Positions 35,820 through 47,972 of a stretch of DNA of 64,000 bases are shown here, in pieces (position 1 is the stretch's first letter; every line of letters begins with the position of its first letter). Source of the stretch: Epiperipatus broadwayi (lineage: Eukaryota; Onychophora; Udeonychophora; Euonychophora; Peripatidae); NCBI GenBank assembly GCA_028023455.1, contig JAQFVV010000012.1, forward strand, positions 8,346,499 through 8,410,498, written 5' to 3'. Below the pieces are notes generated by a model. The model saw only the letters and a program-made list of their open reading frames with translations, did no database searches and was not told where the DNA came from. The translations under genes were made by a program, and so were the position numbers.

Positions 35820-36085
35820 CCACGATGTTGTTTGGAAGACAGAAATTCTTTCATTTTTTGATTCTTGTTAAAATTACAAATTATATTTGCGTGACCACGA
35901 TGTTGTTTTGGGAGGGGGGGGTTATTTGTTTTTATTCTTGTTAAAATTAACAATTGTATTTGCATGGGCCACGATGTTATTTTGGAGAAATTATTTATTT
36001 TTCTTCATGTTACAATTTGATTTGCGTTGCCACAATATTGTTTTGATTTGTTTTTATTCTTGTTAAAATTACAAATTTCATTTTA
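35820..36085. repeat. Four-unit tandem repeat, about 75-bp period
   Basis: CCACGATGTTGTTT or a variant begins at 35,820, 35,895, 35,969 and 36,030. Units share ATTCTTGTTAAAATTACAAA and TATTTGCGTG. The last unit is shorter and more diverged (CCACAATATTG). Non-coding. Confidence 0.75.
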
Positions 36086-36612
36086 GAAAAAAAAAAAAAG
36101 GTTTATCCAAATGTATTTTTTATTTCTTTTAGACAAATTTCATTATTTATGATTTTATTTTTAAATCAAAAAAGCACTTTAAAGTTGAAAAAAAACAAAG
36201 CAACAACAACGGCCCAGTAACATTATAACTCTGTTTATTTACATAAAAACTACGCCCTAAAGCGGTTTCAACACACTATTATAAAAATACCCTTTATCTT
36301 TTTTTTTAAATACTTTTTTGCTTAGACATGTGACAATTGTTCAAACCTTGAAATATACTATTATATTCTGCCATTACACTAAAGTGAACAATCAATACCT
36401 TTTGTTGCTATAATTAATAAAATTTATATTTAAATGAAAATGTTTAGATTCCCCAATCACTTGTATTTAAATATCATAATTTATACAAAAATATAACACA
36501 TCAATAATTTATTTAAAAATAAAACATATTTAAAAAATGTTGCATCATAATTACAGTAATTTTTCATGTGATCAAATTAAGTTTATCACTGATATTTTAG
36601 ATCATCAATGTG
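36086..36612. other. AT-rich sequence without recognised feature
   Basis: Nothing recognisable apart from homopolymer runs. Confidence 0.5.
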
Positions 36613-36695
36613 TCTTATTTAATTTAGAGTAGTGATAAGAGTGTCAACTTGTAAACATGGGATCCTAGAATTGATTCTGCTGCTATTTTTAATAT
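36613..36695 (+). mobile_element. Candidate tRNA-derived SINE head (Thr-like)
   Basis: TTTAGAGTAGTGATAAGAGT resembles a tRNA D arm with A box. GTCAACTTGTAAACA gives an anticodon-loop-like CTTGTAA (TGT, threonine). GAATTGATTCTGC stands where the B box GGTTCGATTCC is expected. Spacing fits a tRNA, but acceptor pairing is lost, so it is read as an old SINE. Confidence 0.45.
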
Positions 36696-37813
36696 CAATG
36701 TTATCATTTTTATGCCATATTTTTACATATTTTATTAAATAGTTTTTTCTTTTTTTAATAATGATATTATTATTTTTTAAATGCAGTATTAACTTTTTAC
36801 TTGTTGTCTAGCTAAAAATTCATAATTAATCTATAATCCACACTATGACCCAAATCTAAACAAAACAGCATGAGTAAAAAGCATAATTAAAAAAAATATT
36901 ATTGCATGCCAAAATAATTAATTCTTAACAAATTTCATGATATAATCTATGAATAAACAAAATAAAATGCACAGGATTTTAATGGCTTCTAAAAATTTAT
37001 TGAATAAACACTCTAAATATGAAAATTTAAAATTCTTCCCTTAAATAAATCCTGGCTGAATCCTTAATTGTCACACTATATCATAAAGTATAATATATAT
37101 ACAATATGACTTAGTTGTTAATAAATGTTAAAAAAATTAAAACCATAATGAAGTAGTGTATTTTATTATTGAATAAAAACAAGAAGCTACTTTTGTTAAT
37201 AGAAAATATAAACAAGTTATTTATGAGATGTTATATTTTTAAACATATATTTTTATCAAATTGTTGCTAATGGAATTAATTAAAGCAATTTTTCAAAAAG
37301 ATATTGTGTGCATTTTATTAGCATGGCATTATTGTAATAACTATACAACATCACTTGTAATAATTGCTTGATCAGGAAAGTGTCTACAATTTTTTTTATC
37401 TATACTAGTGGAAGAATCCAATTATTTAATTTTTTTCCTTATTATAATTTGCCATTAATAAAATGAGACTGTAAGGTGTGGAATAATGATTCTAAAAATT
37501 TATTGAATAAATAATGTGTGAACATTTTTTCCTTAAGTAAATGTAAAGGAAATCCTTAAAATCCCTAGATACCTGACTATATCATGTGACTAAGTTTTTA
37601 AACTGAAATAACTAGCACACAAAAAAAATATTCTATTTCTGAGATTCTGAATGATACAAAGTAAAAAACAAGAGGTTGGTTAGTGTTGATCTTGTTAAAA
37701 CTAATTGCTTATCACATTGAAGCCATCAAAGTCATGAGAATTAATATGTAAATAAAAAGGTAAAAATGTAAGTAATTATAAGATTTTAATATTCTATTGT
37801 CTTTTATTAAATA
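36696..37813. other. AT-rich sequence without recognised feature
   Basis: No gene, RNA or clear repeat. Two diverged blocks near 36,960-37,060 and 37,440-37,560 share AAAATTTATTGAATAAA and a following CCTTAAGTAAAT-like stretch. Confidence 0.45.
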
Positions 37814-37910
37814 AATTATGTAAGGTTTAATACGCTTGACAAATATTAGTGTAATTTTTTATGAATTTAATTTCACTATATACGTCAAGCGTATTAAACC
37901 TTACATAATT
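37814..37910. repeat. Perfect 27-bp inverted repeat, 43-base loop
   Basis: AATTATGTAAGGTTTAATAC...GCTTGAC (37,814-37,840) and its exact complement (37,884-37,910) enclose 43 bases. A perfect hairpin in a background where other repeats are decayed implies either a recent MITE or selection on the folded RNA. No target duplication is evident. Confidence 0.8.
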
Positions 37911-39640
37911 ATTAATAGTGAAGAAAAATCTGAAATTAAATAAATTATATAGAATTCATTATATTTTAAAAAATATTTTTTTTGCAGATGTAGATATATT
38001 AAAATGGCACAAATTGGTACTTCTAATATATAAATAATTGTTTGTTTATTATAAATATGATTTTGTGTAATTTTATTGAGCCAATGTTTAAAAAAACAAA
38101 ATAGAATAGATATAATAATAATAAAAAGTATTTTCTTTTATGTTTTATTGGGAATCTGTTAATAATATCATCCTAATTTTATTACTTTTTGCATGTGCTG
38201 ATTCACTACATTAATGTGACCAGAACATTCCAAAATATTTAGATCAACAATGTAATTGAAAAATCTCCATTCCCACATATTAGTACATGTACAATTGTAT
38301 TACTTCATATATGATATTTATTGTAGGACTTATAAATTAAAAAGTGAAAAAAGGAAATGTAATTTCATTTAGCATGTGATAAAATGTTTTAATTTTCACA
38401 AAAGACATAGATCAAACAGACCTGAATCCTTGATAAATGTAAGGTCATGTGTCATCACAATTCTTTCAGGTTAGTTCTATTTATGAGATTAGGAGCATTG
38501 AAATTTTTCTTGGACAAAGGCATCTCACACTTATGTAGAAGGTTTGAATGTATTCATTATTAGATTACATAAAACAAATATAAGAAACAACATGGTAAAC
38601 TCTTTTACATGTTAACACTGAAATCATTATTTACAAATTAATAAAAAACTATATTTTTTGACTGACAGCAACAATTTTGTGAGAATGAAATGTATTTTTA
38701 AATAGAATTAATTATATATTCAAATATTCACAGTAATAATGCATTGTTTGGCATTGCTTTATTCTCTCACAAATATATTTTACTGGTTAATAGATAATGA
38801 TTTGAGCTTTAATATTTGGGTATCTTAAGACTGTTTCATGTGATACTAAATGTATATAATTAAACAAAAGGATTAAATCACCATCTCAAGCTGTAAATCA
38901 AAAGCACTCTAAATGTTGACCAAAGGATTAAAAATAGAATGAATTATTCTAGGATTTCTAATATTATAAGAATATCTTTGTCAATACTATTGATATTTGA
39001 GTGAAATTAATATATCAGCCAGATGGAATATGGCAACTATGTACTCTGATCCAGAGCTCCAAGAATAATTGGATTCATTCTATTCTTGATTTTATGTTCA
39101 ATACTTGGAATTCATATCCTGAGGTAGGATGATTGCATTCCTTTATTTACATATATATGTATATGAAATTAGCATATAATTAAAGAGTTGGGCTATGAAT
39201 AAATAACTTTGATATGTTAGCTAAGTATCAATAGAATGGATTCATTTTATTTTTGATTTGTTTTGCATGGTTTGGGAAATTCCACGAATACTGGCATTAG
39301 CTAGTCTGGCACTCAAATTTTTTATAAACACCCCAGCAATAAAGTCATACGCAATTTTTTTTTTTGAACTTTGATAACATATCAAAAATTATTTATTCAT
39401 AGATTGTAGAGAGTGATTTTATTTCCTTAATTACACACACCCTCAATATAAGATATTATATATTATTTCTATATTTTATTCACACAGTACTTTCTGAATT
39501 TTAATAAATATTATAATGAATTACTTTTCCCATTTCCAATCCCTTGAATACTTTTTCCAGAAAAGACTAGAATGTGTCATCTCAAGAGGGGTTACAAGGA
39601 AAATATAAAATTACTGATTATTTCAATTATCAGATTTTGA
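37911..39640. other. AT-rich sequence without recognised feature
   Basis: Two diverged blocks near 39,070 and 39,236 share GGATTCATTCTATT.TTGATTT and GGAATTC or GGGAAATTC. Nothing else was recognised. Confidence 0.45.
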
Positions 39641-39889
39641 AATTGATATTGAGATACCTTAAATTAAATATAAGAACTTTTCAAATACAGAAGGCAGCAA
39701 ACCTCCTTGCCTCTACAATGGACTGTTACCTAGTACTATAATGCCTAATTTTTGTACTGGCAAGTCCTGCCTTCTTCTGAATACATTCCACCTCTCCTTC
39801 AATTAATGCAGAGTATGCCCATTCTGATTCCACTCCATCTATAGATTACATATACCTACTGGCAAACTCACAGCATGTTATATCCTAAT

Positions 39890-39913
39890 CCCCCCCCCCC
39901 CCAAAAAAAAAAA
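39890..39913. repeat. C13-A11 homopolymer junction
   Basis: Thirteen C are followed directly by eleven A. Confidence 0.9.
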
Positions 39914-40009
39914 CAATCTGCCACTCATGTTGGGTATCAACAACAAACAATTCCTGTGAGGCTTCCAGAAATAGTTGCTGGAGACATAGTTCTTTGATTT
40001 TTTGCTCAG

Positions 40010-40305
40010 AGTCAACTTCCACACATTGCCTACCTCTTTTTTATAATATCACTGGCTTTACAAAAATATAGATTCATTCTGTGGCCTGTGCCATGCCATA
40101 GAAGATACAGTGCAGCACATCTATTTCTGCCAAGCTATAAATAGAATCATGATGTCACATACAGATTTCCAAATGTCTCTTTACAGGACTCTATACAGTT
40201 CTACCAGAAACCTAAGATACACAACTCATGCCAACACCTTTACCTTATCAGTGTTCTGGTGCTCTCAATGCACATATATTTTAAGACACCATTCACATTA
40301 ATCAA
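40010..40305 (+). pseudogene. Possible LINE ORF2 C-terminal zinc-knuckle remnant
   Basis: The plus-strand frame at about 40,079-40,300 reads CGLCHAIEDTVQHIYFC, a C-x2-C-x8-H-x3-C motif like the C-terminal zinc knuckle of several LINE ORF2 proteins. Just upstream, LLRVNFHTLPTSFL resembles the conserved L..R.NALPTR segment that precedes it in R2-, NeSL- and R1-like elements. The surrounding 39.64-40.78 kb is GC-richer and may be further remnant, with many stops. No RT motif was seen. Confidence 0.4.
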
Positions 40306-41162
40306 CAAAGTGAAATAACTGCAGAACTGGGATGCTAAAATTTCCCACCCAGATCTATACCCAATCTCCCTCCTCAAACAATCTGCTAACCTCAAATCCA
40401 ACTATATACTAATCCACAGTGAAGGATCCCAACAAGTTACTACTTAGCCACATATTAATTCCTCCTTAATCATTTACTTAATTTGTAATACAACCAGAAG
40501 ACAACACACATCACAAAGATTGATTAGTCACCACCCATTCATCCTTTGATGAAATAGATGGCCATCCAATCGACATCTGAAACATCAAAAAAGCATCCCA
40601 GTAGGCAATGTGGTGAACTCAGTGACCAGTTCAATGCAGAAACTAATGCTTACCATTGTACCAGCCCATTAGCACAAATAACAACATTAACTCCAGATTG
40701 AGCCTCGCCCCTCCACCCCCAAGATATTGTAATCACTTCTACTTACCCTTCCCATCTTGAATACCTATTGTAACACAAAATTAAAAAGGTCTTATGTATT
40801 AATTATTTGGATTAACATGTAAGTTGATTTTATGTAATTAAATTATGTCAAATTTAGTAGCCAACCATTGCATTATCAATAGGCATTCATGGCCAGATGT
40901 AAAAACACAATATGTTCAAAATTATTATATATAATAATCACCTCAATTTGACTGTTTACTTAACTCACTGTATAATAAATGTGTAAATTTATGTGCCCAT
41001 GCAACCTGACAACTATTTGTAAACATGCTCTATGTAAATCTTGTAATCTTTATGAATCAATAAAGATTATTGTTGGAACACAATAATAATAATAACAGTA
41101 TTAATAATAAAAATATAATAACAATAATAATGATAATAAATAATTAATAATAATCCTGCAGC
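40306..41162. other. GC-richer decayed sequence, then AT-rich with (AAT)-like runs
   Basis: Up to about 40,760 the base composition suggests old coding or repeat DNA, but frames are broken and I recognise no domain. From 41,085 to 41,155 there is imperfect AAT/ATA repeat. Confidence 0.4.
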
Positions 41163-41572
41163 AAACCTACAAGAGCTAATTCATAGTTTCAAGAACCTCC
41201 ATGTTTGAACCCAAAAACATTCAAAATGCACTTTTTTCCAAGTAAGAATCAAATATATAGCAATATTAAGCACAATTCAACAAATAAAAATGACTTTTTT
41301 TTGACAAAAAAAAAATTATTCACTGAAAATTCTCAGAAAACAAACATTTTCTCAATGAAGAAATCTATTAAAATGGCAATCACCAAAACATGTGATCCTC
41401 AACAAACCCTACAAGAGTTAGTTCAATATTTATTTCATCAAGTCTCCATGTTTGAAACCAGAAAAAATATTCAAAATGCACTTTTTTTCAAGTAAAAATG
41501 GAATATATACAAATATTAAATACAATTCAATAAATAAAAATATTTTTTTTTTGCCAAAAAAATTACCTATTG
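41163..41572. repeat. Two-copy direct duplication, about 243 bp apart
   Basis: CCTACAAGAGCTA, CTCCATGTTTGAA and TTCAAAATGCACTTTTTT in 41,163-41,330 recur as CCTACAAGAGTTA, CTCCATGTTTGAA and TTCAAAATGCACTTTTTT in 41,408-41,572. The 96-codon open frame across it (41,205-41,495) is a product of the repeat and not a known protein. Confidence 0.65.
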
Positions 41573-42410
41573 AATGGACAATGAGCTGAAAATGTCATCC
41601 ACCAATCTATACAATCCCTTTAAAAAACAAGAATGTTTAGCCATCAAGAATATAATATTCTCAACAGACTCTAAACATCACCTCAAAATGTGTGCCATTT
41701 TAAAAAAATTATTAACATCTGTCTACAAATTATCAGCATCTTCATAGGTCTGCATCTGAGAACTTTGCAAATGTCTACATATAACAGTAGTGATCATTTG
41801 ATTATCACATATTATAAATCATATAGAAAAAATAATAAATAATATAACCAATAAAGCATTTCCACGAGTAATTTATTGATTTTAAACAAGAGATTTTCTT
41901 TATTTATATTGTTCATAACAGAGTCTTTTCTATTGGAAGGTTGTGACTTTGCTATATGTATAACATTCATTTTCATTATTAGTTTTCTTAAGTTATCTAT
42001 CACAGAATTATGCTACAGATTTTCAAACTCTTTAGTAAGACAAAAGCAAACAACATTTAGATCCATACTATCTTAACTGAATGAGAAATATAATCATTTA
42101 TGGAACTCTATCTTTCAAACCAAGTGATATTGATCCAAAATTGGACTCATTCAAGTGCCACCCTATTTCAATTCCTTAATGGACTGGTGTAATGATCGAA
42201 GAACTATACTCATAGTAATATTTGTAACCTTTGTTTTTGATGTATTTGTTTTTCTTATTGTTTTTACTGATGAATCCATTTCTTAAGTATAAATAGTTTT
42301 CTTAGAAACATATAATAATAATAATTATTATTATTATTGAGTTATTTATTTATATAGCACTATGTTTTTAAACTGTAATTATTATTATTATTTTATTTAT
42401 TTATTAAATA

Positions 42411-42413
<3 letters not shown>

Positions 42414-42449
<36 letters not shown>
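42414..42449. repeat. (AT)n microsatellite
   Basis: About 17 uninterrupted AT units; immediately upstream there are shorter ATT runs (42,312-42,400). Confidence 0.9.
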
Positions 42450-42452
<3 letters not shown>

Positions 42453-42688
42453 GAAAGAATAACTCCAAAGAAGCCAAATGTGTGCAGGACTTATTCATAA
42501 GATTCATTATATTAATTACAAGAGAGAAAAAAAGAACACATTAATCATCTAAAAAAAATGTATCATAACTTATAAAGATTAATACAAACAATAAATTATA
42601 AATATGGGAAATAGATAAAAAAAATTAATTACACATGTAGGAAAATAATATATACTCATTAATCCTATACAATACATACAAATATTAA

Positions 42689-42855
<167 letters not shown>

Positions 42856-43516
42856 AGATAACACAATAACTAAAGTTTCCAATATGTAAAAAGATAAATG
42901 GTCACCATCTCTGAAAAGTCAGTAACAAAAGAACAGTTTGAGACCATTGTAACTAAATTAACCACTTCCCAAGCAAAAATCTGGCAATGTCAATTGAAAA
43001 TTCTTAACTAAGTGGGCATTTACAACAAGCACTTTATAGTACAATAAGAACTGACAATGATATATATCAATAATAATTATATACTGAACATGATTGAAAT
43101 CCGATTAAGTTTTAATCTTCACTAAACTTAATTTTTGTTAAAACGTTTAATGTTTAAATTTTATTATTATTTAAAAAAGAATACGTGTATCAAAATACAC
43201 AAGCGTTTATATGTAAAACGGTTCATTTCAGTGTTATCGATTTATTTTAAAATAGTTTTCATATACCGCTTGTTTTTACTTTAAATCAATTAATTAAAAA
43301 AAACAAGCAACCTAGCTAATTACATTCCTGTGGCTTTTATTTTAATTATTGTAGATTAATTCTAAAAGCGGAGATTTGATTTCTATGTAGTTGTTTTCGT
43401 TTCAATAATCCCTGGGTAGAATTCTTAGATAGATTGAGCGGGAGATTAATATTTTCCCTGCCTAAGGCATAGAAATTGGACAACAAGGAAAGTGTTTCGC
43501 AGGAAATGGAGCAACG

Positions 43517-43524
43517 TATAAATA
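43517..43524 (+). promoter_or_regulatory. TATA box of a candidate promoter
   Basis: TATAAATA stands in GC-flanked context (CAACGTATAAATAGCCC), within a stretch (43.3-43.9 kb) that is less AT-rich and has more CpG than most of the window. A start site about 25-31 bases downstream would fall near 43,545-43,553. No initiator match is decisive. Confidence 0.45.
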
Positions 43525-43547
43525 GCCCTGAAAATTTGGAGAGAGAA

Positions 43548-43867
43548 ATTCATTATTTGTAACTAGACAAGCTGTTTCTCAAGTGAAAGTTTATATCAGT
43601 GCGGACATTTAAATTCTTAAAAGACATTAACTGTTATTAAATCCTTTTGCTTACAACAAGATGTCAAATAATATACGTGTTATCACCACCCGAATGGCTT
43701 GCTAACTCAACAAAAGACGGATCCCTAACTTCAAAATTTGCTCCAGTAATGCCTTAAACATCTAGAAGAAGCCGAAACTCTTTACCTCTACCTTGCTGCT
43801 GTCTAAAGACCTGAAAATGAACTAGAATAATAGTGCGCACTCTACGTGAACTTTGTTTTACCGAAAG
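43548..43867 (+). other. Candidate non-coding first exon with splice donor
   Basis: The stretch between the TATA box and CGAAAG|GTAATT (donor at 43,867/43,868) has relatively high complexity and no repeat relative in the window. The only substantial ATG opens a 14-codon frame (ATG at about 43,661). This fits a 5' untranslated exon of a host gene or a long non-coding RNA whose other exons lie elsewhere. No acceptor or downstream coding exon could be assigned, so the call rests on composition plus two short signals. Confidence 0.35.
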
Positions 43868-46740
43868 GTAATTATTTTCTTTTTTATTCTTCCCAGGGTA
43901 TATTAATTATCATTAAATCTCCACTCAATCTAATCATAAATATGTATTCCTAAACAATATAGCCTCATATTTAATATTTGCTGTGATTTCTAATATTTTG
44001 CAATATGTCTTGGAATCTTAGTTTTAAGATTCCAAGTTGCTTTCAATTTTTGTTTATTGGAGAGAGACGAATGAGTTTTATATTTTATGCTTCACTTTTT
44101 ATAAATGCTTTAGCAGTCATGTATATTTAAATGCTTACCTGTAATTATTTTAATATTCAATAATTAATTTTAAACACTGTGTTTGCGCTTTTGCAAACCT
44201 CCAAAATCTTTTGGCTGACAACTTTATTGTCTAATTTTCCGCAGTTGGGGATTTCGTTTCTTATATCTCTAAAGGCGGAAGTTAGAATTGTTTTTTTTTG
44301 TAATTTTATAAGTTGTCAGCAGGAAGATAATATTTATCCCTTTTTAAATTACAGGTGCACGATACTTTCATACTGCTAAAGTATTTAAACTTTTAATATG
44401 TTCGTACTCATGTGCACTCTCCGATAGATTTATTTTTGTATTTATTATGTGTGCTTTAAATTTATCAGAGCATGTACTCAGAATTTGTTTGTAAGTTTAT
44501 TTTCTTTAAATGCTGGGGCAGACTTAACTGTATTTCTAATTATTTACTCGTCCCTTATTGAGACCTTTAATTATTAATTTTAAAGTAATTTTCGCCAATC
44601 GTTCGGCTGGGATTCACCAGTTTTAATTGTTTTACTCCGTTTCAATCATATTTTTTGGTTGTTCTTGAGATGGATCAATCACCATTATTTTAAATGTAAT
44701 AATAGGTGCAGTTCATACTGACATAAGGACATTCGGGGTCTGACCATGTTTGGATCTCGAAAAGCTCGTCGGCACTGGTTTCTTTGATCTATTTCAAGGA
44801 TGTATTGTTTAAATATCTGAAAGTGAGAACCAATGTTAAGATGAATTCTCTGCTGAATAAAATTTACTCCCTCCTTTTATAATTCGTTTATTAGAAGATT
44901 AGTCAGTCTGTCATAGCTTTGCCTTAGTATTTCTGGTACACGCCTGAGTTAATCCTATTAATTGTGTCAATAAATTATACTTCATAATTTATCTTCTCTG
45001 AATAAAATTTTATTAAATATGTTTAAACTTAATTTGGCTGACGTTTGTCTTTGTGCTTTTGTCTCAGTTGTCTAAACAATTTAAGATCTCTTGTTTCTCC
45101 CTGAGTCTAGTCGGCGCAAACCATCATCATCTATTCTGATCACAGTAAACAAATTTTCTAGATACGTAGTGATCTGGTGGTGCCCTCTGTATCAGAATAG
45201 ATTGATAGATGAAATTAAAATCTTTCATCCGGCACAATACTTATATAGTTTAAAAACAGACAACACACAAAGAATTAACATAGTTATGTGTGGATGTCAA
45301 TCTAGTCCTACCAAAAATAATGTGCATGGTCTAATTTTGTAAAGTAAGTAATAAGAATAGTGAATAGTCAGTACAACCATCCCATACTTTGATAACAAAC
45401 AATAAAAATAATTATTAAGGTAGGTCTAGATAATAATTTCACTAGATAATTAAACAAACAATTAATCTTATTTTGTCAAAAATATAAATAGACAGTATGG
45501 CTTGACCAATATGACCTTAAATCAATGCAAATGCCTAAATAATAGTTATCAACAAAAATGATATTTATTACTATACATGCAATTGGAATGAACTTTATAT
45601 CACTGCAAATACTGATACTAACTAAATGTGAAGAATATTTATAAGAAAATAGAATATCCTTCATTTTTATTGCAATTAATAGTTAACCTTTACACTTATG
45701 AAGCAGCCATATTAAATATTTAAAAAAGTAATTGGCCACAAATTTTATCATAATATATGTTTGTATTATTAAAAAATGACATAATATATATTATTTTAAA
45801 GATAAAACACCAAAGAATGTAATTAAGCTGAAAAAAAATATAGCCATTGATATTCAAAGTAATAAAAAAAAGATAAAAGTTAATATTTCTAATAATTATT
45901 TTCATATTATTTCATAAATTCTAAATTATCATGCATACAACTTAAAACTATATTTTTGTTAGTAGGTTAGTTGGATTCATCATAAAATTTCTAAAAAATT
46001 AGTATATAATAACACTTACCTAAGGTAATCCATCACTTGAAAACTTCATAGAATAAAGACATTAGTACTTTTCCTTTTTCTCTGTAGCCCTTCAAAATGT
46101 ATTTCCATACAGGGGTTTGCAATGTATATGTCATCCCTAATAACAAGTAATTAATATTGATCAATAAATAATTAGTATAATTTGAATATTATAATAAAGA
46201 ACTTCAATACAGTTTGTAATTTATTAAAAAGTACTACTAAAATAGTCACTATTTACAAAATAATAAAATAAAATGTGAATGAAATACTAAATTCATTATA
46301 GAGTTAAGCTTGAGGTTCATAAGTTAGTAGTTTATATATATACTGTCAAAATCTTTACTTTTAGCATTTGCGTATATTTATTATAATTAAAATGCAGAGA
46401 AAAGATTATAGAAAAATCTGAATCAAGTCATAATATTTGAAAAACATGTATATCTTTATCTGATATCATCTAATTCAAATATTCTAGTATCATAAAAAAA
46501 AAATATCATAGAAAAAATGCAGACAATCATGATCTTTTTTTTTATATATATATTAGTTTCAATAATAGTTTTTTCCATATATTTTTATCAAATATATATA
46601 TATAAAAAATAATAATTAAAAAATATATAAAATTAATAATAATTAAAAAATATAGAAAAATAAATACTTACTTTTGGGCTCTCACATAACGTTGTCTTCA
46701 AAATATATCGGAAAAAGTAAAAGTTTTTACCAATATATTT
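43868..46740. other. Unassigned sequence, partly GC-richer
   Basis: 43.9-45.35 kb remains somewhat less AT-rich than its surroundings and would be intron if the upstream exon is real. Open frames at 44,179-44,379 and 45,091-45,342 have no recognised domain. 45.4-46.7 kb is AT-rich without features; a short (GA)n run lies at about 46,778-46,801. Confidence 0.4.
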
Positions 46741-46984
46741 TTCAGGTTGAAATATTTTCCAGTAACTATCAAAAAAAGAGAGAGAGAGATAGAGAGAAAG
46801 ACAAAAAAATTCAATTTACTTGATCACAAAAATTATCATAAAATTTTTATTTTTTATCATAGAAAAATAAAATGTACCTTTCTAAAAAGTAGAGAGAAAG
46901 ATGGAAATGAAAGTGTAAAAAGCACTTGCACAGACTGCATAGATTTCTGTTAATATGATGTTGAAAATGGATGTTTACATTTTG

Positions 46985-47480
46985 AAAATGCTTGAATACA
47001 TTATGCATTCATAATAATGAAGATTATTAGCAGTATCCAGTTACTAATTACTGTCAGATCCTTATTTATCACTTGTTCAAGAATTTTCTATGAAGCAACT
47101 TTACAGACAGATCAACACCATTAGCAAAACTATAAATCACTGAATTCAAAAGTGAACTACAAATATCATTTATATATATTAAAAATAATATATGGCAAAG
47201 TACAGATCTTGTGTAACTCCATGGTTCACAAATTTAAAATCACTAATAACCCCATGTATTTTAGTAGACTGTTTTTTGTCTTTTGGATAACTTATTAACC
47301 AGAAAGCAAAATGATCTCAAAAACCAAATAAACACAAATGATGCATAAAAATTACATGATTAACAGAGTCAAATCCAAATAATCAGCTGGTCTCTTGAGA
47401 CCCTTATTTAATGAAGATGTTAAATTGTGTACATAATTACAAGAGTATCCAAGTTACTCTTTCCAGCAACAAAATCAAAC
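46985..47480 (-). pseudogene. LINE reverse transcriptase core remnant (CR1-like)
   Basis: Minus-strand readings in linked frames are FVAGKSNLDTLV (near 47,470), FKFVNHGVTQ and SVLCHILFLIYINDI (47,225-47,162; GVPQGSVLGPLLFLIYIND motif), and VIYSFANGVDLSV (47,135-47,104), where YADD has become FANG. DLTVISNWIL, the usual segment after motif C, follows in a shifted frame. Both catalytic aspartates of motif C are lost, so it is inactive. Confidence 0.75.
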
Positions 47481-47585
47481 TAATGTATTGAAGCTATATA
47501 TATATGCTTCATGTCAATCTATATTAAAATCCTTTTAAACCCTGTTATGGAGAAATTTTAATTTTATTAAAAATTTATTAAAGGC

Positions 47586-47972
47586 TAATTAGAACATGAA
47601 AAAGCAACCAGTTACAAGTTTGAACCCTCTAACTCTCATATTGTATGTATTGAAAGAAATGACTGCAAAAGAAAAATAAAGAAGGCTTTCTACATCATAA
47701 ATGATCCACACCCTATTAATAGAAAAGACATGTGTTTCTCTATCTCTAAGAAGTGTTTGCGCTGATTGATCTTTTGATGGTAAAATTGTTTTGCATATGA
47801 AGACTAATTTGCATATCTTAACAAATGTCATCAATACTACAATGTTTCTATTTCTTCAGCTATGAATATGAGGTTAAAACACCTCAAAAGCAAGCACTAA
47901 GTCTGATATTTAATTTTGATTTTTCTAACTTCACCAATAAGCATTTAAAGCATGGTATAATTGCTATTAATT
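47586..47972. mobile_element. 387-bp insertion in repeat R with 15-bp target duplication
   Basis: AAATTTATTAAAGGC stands at 47,571-47,585 and again at 47,973-47,987. Repeat R copy 1 (near 7,780) has this site only once and lacks everything between, so the empty-site comparison supports an insertion. On the minus strand it contains GGGTTCAAACTTGT, which resembles a pol III B box, and an 81-codon open frame (47,589-47,834) without domain. It is probably a SINE or other short retroposon; related sequence may lie at 20,655-20,800. Confidence 0.7.

Noticed and set aside
35239-36085. CRISPR-like array
   Set aside because: The repeats are tandem without unique spacers, degenerate, and the context is eukaryotic.
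45091-45342. 83-codon open frame as a coding exon of a host gene
   Set aside because: No domain, no clear splice signals around it, and no codon pattern that stands out.
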